DNA of 64,000 nucleotides, from positions 1-64,000 of the forward strand of contig JADGRF010000218.1 in NCBI GenBank assembly GCA_017881055.1, read 5' to 3'. Positions within the stretch are counted from its first letter, which is position 1. Every line of letters starts with the position of its first letter. The notes under the pieces are model-generated. The model saw only the letters and a list, made by a program, of their open reading frames with translations. It was not told where the DNA came from and ran no database searches. Positions 31,322 to 45,107 of this stretch are shown here, in pieces. The translations under genes were made by a program, and so were the position numbers. This DNA comes from Sandaracinaceae bacterium (GTDB lineage: Bacteria; Myxococcota_A; Polyangia; Polyangiales; JAFGIB01).

Positions 31322-33964
31322 CTACGTCCCGCCGTCCCGTAGCACTTGCAGGCGGCCCGTGTCGCCATCGAGCAGCACGGTGTCGCCCGTTTTCACGGCG
31401 CGCGTCGCCACGCGCAAGTTCACGACCGCAGGAATGCCGTACTCGCGGGCGACCACACAGGCGTGCGAGAGCGGTCCACCGAGGTCGGCAGCGAGCCCCG
31501 CAGCGATCAGGAACAGCGGCGACCAGCCGATGTCGGCGGCGGGTACGATCAGGATCTCGCCGGCCTGCAGCGAGCTCGCGTCGTTGGCATCCGTGAGCAC
31601 GCGCGCTCGTCCCCGCACTTGCCCCGAGCTCGCGGCGATGCCATCGAGCCGCGTCTCACGACGCGCCAGCTGCGTGACCGGCGGTGGATAGTCGACGAAC
31701 GTATCGGGCGGATCCGGCAAGCTGCGGTCCCGCTCGTAGCCCGCGCGGCGCATGCGTACCAAAGGCCTCGCGGCACGTAGCTCGCCGCGCAGGAACGCGT
31801 GCACTTCCGGCAACGTCAGGTAGAACGCCGCGTCGGGGCCGATGCCGGGCTCACGGATCGCCATGCGGCGCGACACATCGCAGCACAGCAAGCGAAACAG
31901 ATCGAGCACCTGCACCACGTCGCCGCGCAGTCGCTCACGCAAGCGCATCGAGTGCCGCACGACGCCGAGCAGCGCGGTGATCGCGGCGCGCGCCGGCAGC
32001 GCTAACGACATCAACGCCGCTTCACTCTGTGCGCGCAACACCTCGCTGCGCGGGCTGGGCTCGCTCAGCTCGGGCGTGCGCAGGTGCAGGCGGATCGTGT
32101 CGAACAGAAAGCGCGGCTGCTCGCGCCAACGTGGCTCCGCCAGCTCGGCCTCGCGAATGCCGCGGTGCCCGTGACGCAGCAGGAACGCATGGATGGCCGT
32201 GCGCGTCGGCCCGAGCGGCAAGTGCTCGACGCGCAGCTCGCGGTCGCCTTGCTCGATCACGGTGCGCGCCGGCTCGTCGAACGCGGCGATGCCTGCGATC
32301 CGTGACAGCTCGCGTCCCGGGTGTGCGCTCTCGACGTCGCGCAACGACGACAGCAAGTCGCGCTGCAACTTCTCGGCCTTGTCGCCTGCAAACAGGTGCA
32401 ACGCCGCCGACAGTGGCACGAGCGCCGCCAAGAGGCTGCCGTACGCGGTGAGCATCAAGCCACCGGTCTCGTTCAGCAGGCGATGCACGTCGGACAACGT
32501 TTCGTCGAGCGATGGGGCCGGCAAGATGCGCAAGTCGAGCGCGCGGATGCGGGCGGCTTCTTCCTCGAACGCCGGCTCGAAGCGCTCGATGCGCCGGCGC
32601 AAGCCCAGGTTCTCGCGGGTGAAGCGTGCCGCCGTCAGCGGCAGGCGCGCCATGAATCGAAACGAAGGAGCGCTCGGCAAGTCGCGCTCGAGCCGTTCGA
32701 TCTCCGCACCGCCGCCCAAAGGCAGCACATTGCGCGGCCGCAGGCCCGGAACCTGCGCGGCCACCTGCGAGAGCTCACTCAAGTTCAAGTAGATGCGCCC
32801 GCGGAAGTTGCCGACGAAGCTCGCGCCCTTCGGCACCGAGCAGCCGAGCGCTGCGAACGCTTTGCGAAAGCCGAGATCGCTGAAGCCTGACAGCACCGAC
32901 CAGGTTAGCGGTGTCGCCACGCCGGGCAGCGCTTCACCCACGTTCACGTTCGACCACACGCTGCTCGGCTCGTGCAGCTCCTTGCCGCGACGCGTACGCG
33001 CCTTCTTACGCCCACTGCGCTCACCGGGCAGCGCGATCGGTCGCGCCTGCAGCACGTACAGGCTCTCGCCACTGACCGCCCACTCGACGTCGCGCGCATC
33101 GCCAAAGTGGCGCTCGATGCGCGTACCGAGATCGATCAAGCGCGAGAGTGTGTGCTCGTCGAGCGCCTCTTTGCGCGCCTGCGCCGAAGGCACACGCCGC
33201 TCGACGATTCCCCCGCGGGGGTCGGCATCTTGGCGCGTGGCTTTGTCGCCGATCACGCGGTCGCGCAGAAAGCCGCTGTCCTTGTCGATGTAATAGGTGT
33301 CGGGCGAGACGCGACCGTCGGCCACGCTCACGCCGAGGCCATACGCTGCGTTGATCACGATCTCGTGCGGGTTTGCCGTGAGCGGATTGACCGTGAACAG
33401 CACGCCTGCCACGGCTGCCGGCACCATCGCCTGAATCAGCACACCGACCGAGCCCGCCTCGCGGGCGCCGAGCGCGTGCAGATACGTGAGCACGCGCGGA
33501 GAGAACACGCTGGCCCAGCACTCGCGCACCGCGGCGAACAACGCGTCCTCGTCGAACACGTTGAGCACCGAGACGTGCAAGCCGGCCGCCGAGGCAAGCT
33601 GCGTGTCGTCTGCGGTGCTCGACGAGCGCACCACCAGGCTGGGCGCGCCAAGCGACCGTAGCTCGCGCAACGCACCTCGTAGCGCCGCCGCGAGGTCGGG
33701 TGCGAGCTCGGCGGCCAGGACCCGTTCGCGCGCCTCGGCGAGATCGCTCTCGGCTGGCAGCGACGCGGCAAACAACGCGCTCGGCTGCAGCCCCGGGGGT
33801 AGACACGTCGTGAACGCGCGCTCCGCGGCCTCGCACGGCAAGGCGTGCGCAGCAGGTACCGGGAACCCAGCACGCGCCAGTGCCGCGAGGTTCTTTGCCT
33901 TGCCACCAAAACTGCGTGCGGCCCGCGGTAGGATCGCGTCAATCGGCCGAAGAAGAGCGCTCAT
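31322..33964 (-). CDS. PEP-utilising dikinase, rifampicin phosphotransferase-like
   Basis: About 880 aa with the layout ATP-grasp domain, middle region, C-terminal swivelling phospho-His domain. Seen: SFGGKAKNLAALARAGFPVP, VVRSSSTADD, GVLFTVNPLTANPHEIVINA, YGLGVSVADGRVSPDTYYID split by normal spacing, DVEWAV, and GGPLSHACVVAREYGIPAVV with the phosphorylated His. There is no PEP/pyruvate TIM-barrel, so it is not PEP synthase or PPDK. Length and order match rifampicin phosphotransferases and related small-molecule dikinases. The substrate is unknown. The start is ATG 33964, or GTG 33970. Confidence 0.8.
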   Translation of the reverse strand: MSALLRPIDAILPRAARSFGGKAKNLAALARAGFPVPAAHALPCEAAERAFTTCLPPGLQPSALFAASLPAESDLAEARERVLAAELAPDLAAALRGALRELRSLGAPSLVVRSSSTADDTQLASAAGLHVSVLNVFDEDALFAAVRECWASVFSPRVLTYLHALGAREAGSVGVLIQAMVPAAVAGVLFTVNPLTANPHEIVINAAYGLGVSVADGRVSPDTYYIDKDSGFLRDRVIGDKATRQDADPRGGIVERRVPSAQARKEALDEHTLSRLIDLGTRIERHFGDARDVEWAVSGESLYVLQARPIALPGERSGRKKARTRRGKELHEPSSVWSNVNVGEALPGVATPLTWSVLSGFSDLGFRKAFAALGCSVPKGASFVGNFRGRIYLNLSELSQVAAQVPGLRPRNVLPLGGGAEIERLERDLPSAPSFRFMARLPLTAARFTRENLGLRRRIERFEPAFEEEAARIRALDLRILPAPSLDETLSDVHRLLNETGGLMLTAYGSLLAALVPLSAALHLFAGDKAEKLQRDLLSSLRDVESAHPGRELSRIAGIAAFDEPARTVIEQGDRELRVEHLPLGPTRTAIHAFLLRHGHRGIREAELAEPRWREQPRFLFDTIRLHLRTPELSEPSPRSEVLRAQSEAALMSLALPARAAITALLGVVRHSMRLRERLRGDVVQVLDLFRLLCCDVSRRMAIREPGIGPDAAFYLTLPEVHAFLRGELRAARPLVRMRRAGYERDRSLPDPPDTFVDYPPPVTQLARRETRLDGIAASSGQVRGRARVLTDANDASSLQAGEILIVPAADIGWSPLFLIAAGLAADLGGPLSHACVVAREYGIPAVVNLRVATRAVKTGDTVLLDGDTGRLQVLRDGGT

Positions 33965-34112
33965 GGTCACGTAGCGGAGGGAAACAGAGCACGAAAGCGC
34001 GCTCCAAGTACGGCGGAATAGTCGTACGGAGTCACGTCGATAGGCAACGTTTTCCAGGCTCTACTCCGGCCTTTCGCACGCCAAGAACCTTCACGCTCGC
34101 GCCGTTTCACCG

Positions 34113-34141
34113 TGGACGATCAGCGATGCGGGCGCTATAGG
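34113..34141 (+). promoter_or_regulatory. Possible purF promoter close to the start codon
   Basis: TGGACG (34113-34118), 17 bp, TATAGG (34136-34141). The predicted transcription start (about 34148) is only a couple of bases before the GTG at 34150, so the mRNA would be leaderless or nearly so. No ribosome site is visible upstream of the GTG, which agrees. Confidence 0.4.
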
Positions 34142-34149
34142 ATCGCCCC

Positions 34150-35607
34150 GTGAATCGCCCCGAAGCAGCCCACGAGTTTGACATTGCCTCGGACGACGAC
34201 GGTCCGTTGGAAGACGACCACTTCCACGACCAATGCGGTGTGTTTGGAGTCTTCGGCTCGCCGGAAGCCGCGCACTTTACGTACCTTGGTCTACACGCGC
34301 TGCAGCATCGCGGGCAGGAGAGTGCAGGCATCGCCGTCGTCGATCAGGCGCGGCTCACGCTGCATCGCGAGCTCGGCCTGGTGCGCGACGTGTTCACGGC
34401 CAGCGTGCTGGCACGCCTGCCGGGTGATCGCTCGATCGGCCACGTGCGCTACTCCACGGCCGGCGGCACGCACATCAAGAACGCGCAGCCGCTCGCTGTC
34501 GACTACACGCTCGGCTCGATCGCCGTCGCGCACAACGGCAACTTCACGAACTACGAAGAGATGCGCGAGCAGCTCGAGGGCATGGGCTCGATCTTCCAGT
34601 CCACGAACGACAGCGAGCTCTTGGTTCACCTGATCGCGCGCGCCACCGAAGATCAAGCCGTCGATCGCGTGGCCGCTGCGCTGCAAAAAGTTCGTGGCGC
34701 GTTCTCGCTGCTCTTCCTCACGAACAAAGAGCTGATCGCCGTGCGCGACCCGCAGGGCTTCCGCCCGCTTTCGATCGGCAAGATCAAAGACGCATGGGTG
34801 GTTGCCTCCGAGCCGCCCGCATTCGATCTGATCGCCGCCGACTACGTGCGCGACGTCGAGCCCGGCGAGATGATCGTGATCGACGAAAACGGCCTGCGCA
34901 GCTACCACCCGTTCGCGCCGACGCCGCGCAAGATGTGCATCTTCGAGTACGTCTACTTCGCGCGTCCCGACTCCGAGCTGTGCGGCATCAGCGTGTACGA
35001 CGCGCGCAAGCGCCTCGGCGAAGCGCTGGCCCGTGAAGCGCCGTGCGAAGCCGATCTCGTGATCGCGGTGCCGGACAGCGGCGTGTCCGCAGCGCTCGGC
35101 TACTCCAAGGAGTCCGGCATTCCGTTCGAGGTGGGCCTGATCCGCAGCCATTACGTGGGCCGCACGTTCATCGAGCCCCAGTCCTCGATTCGCCACTTCG
35201 GCGTGCGCTTGAAGCTCAACCCGGTGCGCACCGTGCTCGCGGGTAAGCGCGTGGTCGTGGTCGACGACTCGATCGTGCGCGGCACGACCAGCCGCAAGAT
35301 CATCAAGATGCTGCGCGACGCGGGCGCCAAAGAGGTGCACATGCGCATCTCCTCGCCCCCTACCCGCTGGCCCTGCTTCTACGGCATCGACACCCCGTCG
35401 CGCTCGGAGCTGATCGCCTCGAACCACAGCATCGAGGAAATCGCCAAGTACATCACCTGCGACAGCGTGGGCTACTTGAGCCTGGAAGGCCTGCACAAGG
35501 CCGTCGGCGGCAAGGGCTTCTGCGACGCCTGCTTCAGCGGCAACTACCCGGTGGCGTTCTCGAACCCCACGGGCACGCGCCGTCAGCTGGAACTAATCGG
35601 CGTCTGA
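34150..35607 (+). CDS. purF: Amidophosphoribosyltransferase, iron-sulfur type
   Basis: First committed step of purine synthesis: PRPP plus glutamine gives phosphoribosylamine. 485 aa. A propeptide of about 28 residues precedes the catalytic Cys in [10 protein letters not shown], as in the Bacillus-type enzyme that is self-processed. The PRPP loop is [14 protein letters not shown]. The four cluster cysteines are recognisable in [15 protein letters not shown] and FCDACF. The start is GTG 34150. It stands alone here; purD, purH and purU are 20 kb away. It converges on a TPR gene. Confidence 0.97.
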   Translation: MNRPEAAHEFDIASDDDGPLEDDHFHDQCGVFGVFGSPEAAHFTYLGLHALQHRGQESAGIAVVDQARLTLHRELGLVRDVFTASVLARLPGDRSIGHVRYSTAGGTHIKNAQPLAVDYTLGSIAVAHNGNFTNYEEMREQLEGMGSIFQSTNDSELLVHLIARATEDQAVDRVAAALQKVRGAFSLLFLTNKELIAVRDPQGFRPLSIGKIKDAWVVASEPPAFDLIAADYVRDVEPGEMIVIDENGLRSYHPFAPTPRKMCIFEYVYFARPDSELCGISVYDARKRLGEALAREAPCEADLVIAVPDSGVSAALGYSKESGIPFEVGLIRSHYVGRTFIEPQSSIRHFGVRLKLNPVRTVLAGKRVVVVDDSIVRGTTSRKIIKMLRDAGAKEVHMRISSPPTRWPCFYGIDTPSRSELIASNHSIEEIAKYITCDSVGYLSLEGLHKAVGGKGFCDACFSGNYPVAFSNPTGTRRQLELIGV

Positions 35608-35613
35608 ACCCGA

Positions 35614-35629
35614 GGCGCGCTCGCGCGCC
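35614..35629. terminator. Bidirectional hairpin between purF and the TPR gene
   Basis: GGCGCG, loop CTCG, CGCGCC in the 36-base gap of two convergent genes. There is no U-run on either side, so it may act with Rho or as an mRNA 3' end block. Confidence 0.45.
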
Positions 35630-35643
35630 GAACACACAGCGAA

Positions 35644-36201
35644 CTAATTGACGTCGGCCGGCGCGATCTTGTTGCGCAGCACCTGCAGCATGCCTTCCAC
35701 CTCGGTCGCCACTTCGATCTCCGGGTTCGTCTGCAGGAAGCGGTTCAGGTAGTCCATCGCTTTGGCGTCGTCGCCGCGCGAGAAGCAGCACGTGCCGATC
35801 AGGAAGAACGCGTCCGGATCGTTCGGCGCGCGGATCAGCACCTGCTGCGCCATGCGAATCGCTTCCTGGTGTCGACCGAGCATGCGCAGCGTGTGCCCCG
35901 CGCCGACCATCGCGCCGAGGTAGTCCTGGGCTAGCTCGAGGGCCTTCACGTACGCGGCCAGCGCTTTCGCATACGTGCCCTGCTCGTAGTGCGCGGCGCC
36001 CAGATAGAAGTACGCGTAGCGGTTCTGCGGCGACTCGGCGATCAGCCGCTGCAACACGGCGATGGCTTCGTCGACTTGGCCGTCGGCGATCAGCTCCGCG
36101 CCATCCTGCGCGGCATCCCACTGCGCGTTGGCTTCGAGGTCGTCCTGGTCCTGGGGCCTGTCGTGCTCTTCGTGGTCGTGGTCGTGGTCGTCCTGCTCCA
36201 T
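35644..36201 (-). CDS. TPR protein with acidic, histidine-rich N-terminus
   Basis: 185 aa. The first 11 residues after Met are almost all Asp, Glu and His (EQDDHDHDHEEHD), a possible metal-binding tail. Four or so TPR units follow (IAVLQRLIAESPQNRYAYFY, ALAAYVKALELAQDYLGAM, AIRMAQQVLIRAPNDPDAFF, AMDYLNRFLQTNPEIEVA). Likely a cytoplasmic scaffold. The start is ATG 36201; upstream residues overlap the divergent nudC leader. Confidence 0.75.
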   Translation of the reverse strand: MEQDDHDHDHEEHDRPQDQDDLEANAQWDAAQDGAELIADGQVDEAIAVLQRLIAESPQNRYAYFYLGAAHYEQGTYAKALAAYVKALELAQDYLGAMVGAGHTLRMLGRHQEAIRMAQQVLIRAPNDPDAFFLIGTCCFSRGDDAKAMDYLNRFLQTNPEIEVATEVEGMLQVLRNKIAPADVN

Positions 36202-36283
36202 GGCGCGGCGTACTTTGCGCGTGCGGGAGGGCCCGTGCAAGGCCGCGATTGCACGCTCCCAACGTGCGTGGGAGCCTGCGCGC

Positions 36284-37189
36284 ATGTCGATGTTCGCCGC
36301 CGTATTCGATCGCGCCGCGCACCTGCGAAAAGACTTGGATTTCCTCGAGGCGCGCCTGTCCGATCCGAGCACGTTGCTCTTGCCGGTGTGGCGCGAGCAG
36401 CACCTGATCGAGGCTGGAGCGCTGGTGCTGCCCGAAGCGCAGAGTGCCGCCGAGCTGCTCGACGCGGGCGGCGAGCTGGTGTGGCTCGGGTTGCTCGGTG
36501 AGCGCTCGTGCTTCGTGGTCGACATCAGTCGCCTGACCTCGCCGCTCGCGCATCCGGCGCTGCAGCGCGCCGAGCTGGTCGATCTGCGCGGTGTGGTCAT
36601 GCGCTTGACCGCCAGCGACGTCGAGCTGGCGTGCTGTGCGCGCGCGCTCATGATCTGGCACGCGCGCGCGCAGTTCTGCGGCGTGTGCGGCCACGCTACG
36701 CGCCCGCGCGACGGCGGACACGTGCGCGCCTGCACGAACGCCGAATGCAAAGCCGAGCATTTCCCGCGCACCGATCCGTGCGTGCTCGCGCTGGTCACGC
36801 ACGACGACCGCGTGCTGCTCGGCCGACAACCTGGCTGGCCGCGCGGCATGTACTCGGCGCTGGCAGGCTTCGTCGAAGCGGGCGAGACGCTCGAGCAAGC
36901 GGTAGCACGCGAGGTCGCGGAGGAAGCGGGGGTCGAAGTGGACCCTGCCTCGTTGCGCTACGCAGGCTCGCAGTCGTGGCCGATGCCCGCGTCGCTGATG
37001 ATCGGTTTCCACGCGCGTGCGCGCCACGATGCGCTGCGCAGCAGTGACGAGCTCGAAGACGCACGCTGGGTTTCCCGTGCGGAGCTGGCGGAGCGTCGGG
37101 ACGATTTCTGGGTGCCGCCACCCGCAACATTGGCGGGCCAGCTGATCGCGGCGTTCCTGGCGGGCACAGCGCCGAAAGAACGGGCTTGA
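36284..37189 (+). CDS. nudC: NAD+ diphosphatase NudC
   Basis: 301 aa. Hydrolyses NADH to NMNH and AMP, and in other bacteria removes NAD caps from RNA 5' ends. It has the zinc site FCGVCGHATR...CTNAECK, the Nudix box GFVEAGETLEQAVAREVAEEAGV with all glutamates, and the family motif SQSWPMPASLM. The start is ATG 36284 with GGGAG nine bases upstream. The merR promoter overlaps its 3' end. Confidence 0.95.
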   Translation: MSMFAAVFDRAAHLRKDLDFLEARLSDPSTLLLPVWREQHLIEAGALVLPEAQSAAELLDAGGELVWLGLLGERSCFVVDISRLTSPLAHPALQRAELVDLRGVVMRLTASDVELACCARALMIWHARAQFCGVCGHATRPRDGGHVRACTNAECKAEHFPRTDPCVLALVTHDDRVLLGRQPGWPRGMYSALAGFVEAGETLEQAVAREVAEEAGVEVDPASLRYAGSQSWPMPASLMIGFHARARHDALRSSDELEDARWVSRAELAERRDDFWVPPPATLAGQLIAAFLAGTAPKERA

Positions 37190-37214
37190 AGCTGACACCG
37201 CCTACTGTTACAGT
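37186..37214 (+). promoter_or_regulatory. Probable merR-type gene promoter, nearly leaderless
   Basis: TTGAAG (37186-37191), 17 bp, TACAGT (37209-37214), overlapping the nudC stop codon (37187-37189). The predicted transcription start (37221 or so) is 2-3 bases before the ATG at 37224, and no ribosome site is present. Confidence 0.5.
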
Positions 37215-37223
37215 TGCTTCATC

Positions 37224-38000
37224 ATGACTGTCAACGCCACGGATTCAGAGGCCCCGCAGGCCGAGCACGAGTACACGATCGATCAGCTCGCCGCGAAGAC
37301 GAACGTCCCGAGCCGCACCATCCGTTTCTACCAAGCGAAGGGCGTGCTCGCGCCGCCGAAGCGGCGAGGACGCGTGGCCTTCTACGACGACTCGCACGCC
37401 ACGCGCCTCAAAGTCGTATCCGAGCTGCAGGACAAGGGCCTGCGCTTGCGCGCGATCCGTGACTTGATCCTGACGCCCGACGCCGACAGCGAGACGATTC
37501 AACAGTGGCTGGGCCTGGGCCGGACCATCGGCAACTTCGTCGACGACGGCCCGCAGCTGTACACCGAGGACCAGCTGCGTGACCTGCTCGGCAATCCTCC
37601 CGCGGGCACGATTGCGCGACTGCGTCGCCACGGCTCGGTCACCACGGAAGGCACGGGCCTTTCACTGCGCTATCTGGTGCAGAGCCCCGCGCTCTTGAAG
37701 ATCGCGATGCGCCTGGAGGAGGCCGGCATCAGCTTCGAGACGGCGCTGAAGTTCCACGAGATCCTGGAAAAGCATCTGCGCCGCACAGCCGACGAGGTCG
37801 TGGAGTTCGCGCTCAAGCACATCGGCAACGGCTTTGGAAAGTCCTCGCATCCAGAAGACGTGGGACGCGCGGTGGAGTGTCTTTATCCTACGGCACCGGG
37901 CGGCGATGCCGTGCGCGTAGTGTTCGCGCGCGAGATTCAGCGCGCCGTAAGCGAGCAGCTGACTCACCACGTCGACGTGCAGAAGCGCGGACGTCGCTGA
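37224..38000 (+). CDS. MerR family transcriptional regulator
   Basis: 258 aa. The N-terminal winged helix is typical: YTIDQLAAKTNVPSRTIRFY, then KGVLAPPKRRGRVAFYDDSH. A coiled linker and a long C-terminal ~150-residue domain follow. That domain has no cysteine pair for metals and may bind an organic ligand. The start is ATG. The regulated genes are not evident; the neighbours are nudC upstream and a convergent lipoprotein gene. Confidence 0.87.
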   Translation: MTVNATDSEAPQAEHEYTIDQLAAKTNVPSRTIRFYQAKGVLAPPKRRGRVAFYDDSHATRLKVVSELQDKGLRLRAIRDLILTPDADSETIQQWLGLGRTIGNFVDDGPQLYTEDQLRDLLGNPPAGTIARLRRHGSVTTEGTGLSLRYLVQSPALLKIAMRLEEAGISFETALKFHEILEKHLRRTADEVVEFALKHIGNGFGKSSHPEDVGRAVECLYPTAPGGDAVRVVFAREIQRAVSEQLTHHVDVQKRGRR

Positions 38001-38089
38001 CACCCCGGATCACGCTCGCGCCGCGTCCCAACTCGTACTCCGCCATGCACGTGAGCTGTCAGTAATCCGTGCAGCGCACGCTCGTGTGA

Positions 38090-38830
38090 TCAGAGATTGA
38101 AGCTGACTTTGGCGGCGTAGGAGCCTGGGTCCGGCATGCGCCAGGTCTTCACGGCGCTAAGCACGCAGTCGATCTTGTCGGCTGCGGGCTGCGAGTCGGC
38201 CGCAGCGCCGGCAGCGAGCACGCTGCCACCGGTCGAGACGTAGGCCGTCACGACGTAGTGTGCATCACCCACGCCGCACGCAGCGATGGCCGCGCGGCCC
38301 TTGGTCACGGCGTCGGCCACGCGATCCTGTTGCCATTCGACGGGCGGCCGCACGCCACCGGGCGCGTCGATCTCGAAGCCCCAGACGAACTCGGCTGCGT
38401 CGCCGCCCTGCGGCTTCGGAAAGCGCGTGCGCTTGGCGATGTCGAGCAGGCAGAGCTCGGTCGCGCGATGGCCAATGCTCGAGCTGCGCGGGTGCACGTA
38501 CTCGACGCGTCCGTCAGCGCCGACGCGGAAGTAGAACTTGATGTACCCCGCGAGGAACTCCACCTCGCCGGTGCCTTCGAAGAAACAGCGCTGGAACGCC
38601 GGTAGCTTGCCGGCCATCGCAGCCTCGATGCGCGAGGGCGGGATCGTGCCGAGCGTGCCCTCGATCTGCATGCGGTGCGCATCCGACGACGCGGCTTCGT
38701 TGCCGCTTGTGGCTGCCGGCTGCGGAGCTTCCGTGCTGGCCTCGGACGCAGAGCCGCCGCAGCCGACGGCAGCAAGCCACACCACGCACGACAGCGCGCG
38801 AGCGAACGACGAAAGGGCGCGCGCTCGCAT
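38090..38830 (-). CDS. Lipoprotein with AgmX/PglI-type domains
   Basis: 246 aa. The signal with lipobox WLAAVGCGG is followed by a Ser/Ala/Pro linker. Then comes a domain of the AgmX/PglI C-terminal type (LPAFQRCFFEG, YIKFYFRVGADGRVEYVHP, ATELCLLDIAKRTRFPKP) and a weaker second copy (IAACGVGDAHYVVTAYVSTG, DCVLSAVKTWRMPDPG). Such domains occur in myxobacterial gliding-motility and envelope proteins. The start ATG overlaps the acyl-CoA dehydrogenase stop (TGATG). Confidence 0.8.
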   Translation of the reverse strand: MRARALSSFARALSCVVWLAAVGCGGSASEASTEAPQPAATSGNEAASSDAHRMQIEGTLGTIPPSRIEAAMAGKLPAFQRCFFEGTGEVEFLAGYIKFYFRVGADGRVEYVHPRSSSIGHRATELCLLDIAKRTRFPKPQGGDAAEFVWGFEIDAPGGVRPPVEWQQDRVADAVTKGRAAIAACGVGDAHYVVTAYVSTGGSVLAAGAAADSQPAADKIDCVLSAVKTWRMPDPGSYAAKVSFNL

Positions 38831-39968
38831 CAGTCTTTGAGCACGCTGGCTGCGATCACGATGCGCATGATCTCGCTCGTGCCCTCGTAGATCTCGGTGA
38901 TGCGTGCGTCGCGGTAGTGCCGCTCGGCGTCGCACTCGCGCGTGTAGCCGAGGCCACCGTGGATCTGCAGCGCCTTGTGCGTGACGCGCGTCGCCATCTC
39001 GGACGCAAACAGCTTGGCGCTCGCGGACTCGCGGCTGTGCCGCACCTTCTTGTCCTTCAGGAACGCCGCGCGGTGAATCAACAGGCGCGCAGCATCGATC
39101 TCGGTCGCCATGTCGGCCAGCATGAACTGGATGGCTTGCTTGTCGGCGAGCGGCACGCCAAACGCCTTGCGCTCTTTGCTATACGCGACGGCCTTCTCGA
39201 ACGCGGCGCGCGCGATGCCGAGCGCCTGCGACGCGATGCCGATGCGACCGCCGTCGAGCGTGCCCATCGCCACCTTGAAGCCCTCGCCTTCGCCGCCGAG
39301 CCGGTAGCTCTCCGGGATGCGACAGTTCTCGAAGAACACGCTGCACGACTGCGCCGCATGAATGCCTAGCTTCTCGTCGGGCTTGCTCGCGCTGAAGCCG
39401 GGCGTCTTCGTCGGCACGATGAAGGCGGTCACGCCCTTGTGGCCGATGTTCTTCTTCGTCATCACGAACACGACGATCAGGTCTGCGAACGGACCGTTCG
39501 TGATGAAGTTCTTCGAGCCGTTGATCACGTAGTTATCGCCGTCTTTCTCGGCGAACGTGGCCATGGTGCCGGCGTCGGAGCCGCTCATCGGCTCGGTGAG
39601 ACCAAAGCAGCCGAGGATCTTGCCGGACGCCATGGGCGTCAGGAACTCGCGCTTCTGCATGTCGCTGCCGTGCTTCCAGATCGGATCCGAAGCCAGCGAG
39701 TTGTTGACCGACATGATCACACCGAGCGACGCGCAGGCCGCGCTGATCTCCTCCATCGCCAGCGCGTAGCTGATGTGATCGAAGCCCGAGCCGCCATACT
39801 CCGCCGGAATCGCGACGCCCATCAGACCGAGGTCGCCGAGCCGCTTCACGAGATCCGCAGGCCACTCGCCCGAGGCATCGAAGTGCTTCGCGCGCGGTGC
39901 GACTTCACGGGTTGCAAACTCGCGGGCCGTATCCCGCAGCATGGTCTGTTCTTGGGTCAGGTCGAGGT

Positions 39969-39972
<4 letters not shown>
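38830..39972 (-). CDS. Acyl-CoA dehydrogenase
   Basis: A 380-aa FAD enzyme catalysing alpha,beta-oxidation of an acyl-CoA. It shows CFGLTEPMSGSDAGTMAT, KNFITNGPFADLIVVFV, GRIGIASQALGIARAAFE, QIHGGLGYTRECDAERHYRD (split by normal spacing) and the catalytic Glu in EIYEGTSEIMR. It resembles short/branched-chain enzymes. The start ATG overlaps the stop of the giant TPR gene (ATGA), and its stop overlaps the lipoprotein start. An envelope-TPR context for a metabolic enzyme is unusual. Confidence 0.94.
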
Positions 39973-44279
<4,307 letters not shown>

Positions 44280-44345
44280 CGTACACTGAAAATTCCAGCA
44301 GCGCCTCGGTTGAAAAGCCCTCGGGCCCCGCATAGAAGCAACCCC

Positions 44346-45083
44346 ATGCAAGGCCTGCGACGCGCGTCCAACGGCTCGGTTCTTCCTCGGTCAGCTCATG
44401 GCGTCCAGGCTGCGGTCGTTTCATGGCTGGCCGCCGGCCTGCTGGCCGCGAGCTCGACGAGCGGCTGCGGTGCGGCCCAGCCCAAGGCAGCCACGCCCGA
44501 GCAGACCGTGGTCACGTTCGCCCGCGCGCTCGGCGAGGGCAAGCTGGACGTGGCGTATGCGCTGATGTCGGACGACTACAAGAAGCGCGTCAGCCTCGAT
44601 GCGTGGAAGAAGCAGCTGAGCGAGAGCACGGACGAGGTGGTCGAGGTCAGCAACGCGCTCGCACGCGTGCGCGGGCCGAGCACGGAGGAAGCCGTGTTGC
44701 GCTTCGGTGAGGACGGCGAGTTGCGCCTACGCAAGCTGGGCGATCGCTGGCTCGTGACCACCGACGTGGTCAGCTTCTACGATCAGTCGACGCCGCGCGC
44801 CGCATTGCACGCCTTCGTGCGCGCGCTCTCGCGCCATCGCTACGACGTGCTCTTGCGCCTGGTGCCCAACGCCGACAAAGAAGGCATGACTCCGGACCGC
44901 ATGGAGGCCGCGTGGTCGGGCGAGACCCGCGACGAGGTCGAGCGCATGCTGGCCAGCTTGAAGACACACAGCGAGGATCCGATCGAGATCGTCGGCAGTC
45001 ACGCCACGATGCCCTACGGCGATCACGCACGCGTGCAGTTCGTGCGCGAAGACGACGTGTGGAAGATCGAAGATCCGGAGTGA
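44346..45083 (+). CDS. Lipoprotein with two NTF2-like domains
   Basis: 245 aa. The signal ends SSTSGCGAA (lipobox). Two related alpha+beta modules follow: TPEQTVVTFARALGEGKLDV...KLGDRWLVTTD and TPRAALHAFVRALSRHRYDV...REDDVWKIEDPE. Each is like the NTF2/SnoaL fold common in envelope lipoproteins. No catalytic residues recognised. The start is ATG 44346, 66 bases from the divergent TPR gene. Confidence 0.75.
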   Translation: MQGLRRASNGSVLPRSAHGVQAAVVSWLAAGLLAASSTSGCGAAQPKAATPEQTVVTFARALGEGKLDVAYALMSDDYKKRVSLDAWKKQLSESTDEVVEVSNALARVRGPSTEEAVLRFGEDGELRLRKLGDRWLVTTDVVSFYDQSTPRAALHAFVRALSRHRYDVLLRLVPNADKEGMTPDRMEAAWSGETRDEVERMLASLKTHSEDPIEIVGSHATMPYGDHARVQFVREDDVWKIEDPE

Positions 45084-45107
45084 CGACGGCGACTCGCGTC
45101 GGTGAGC

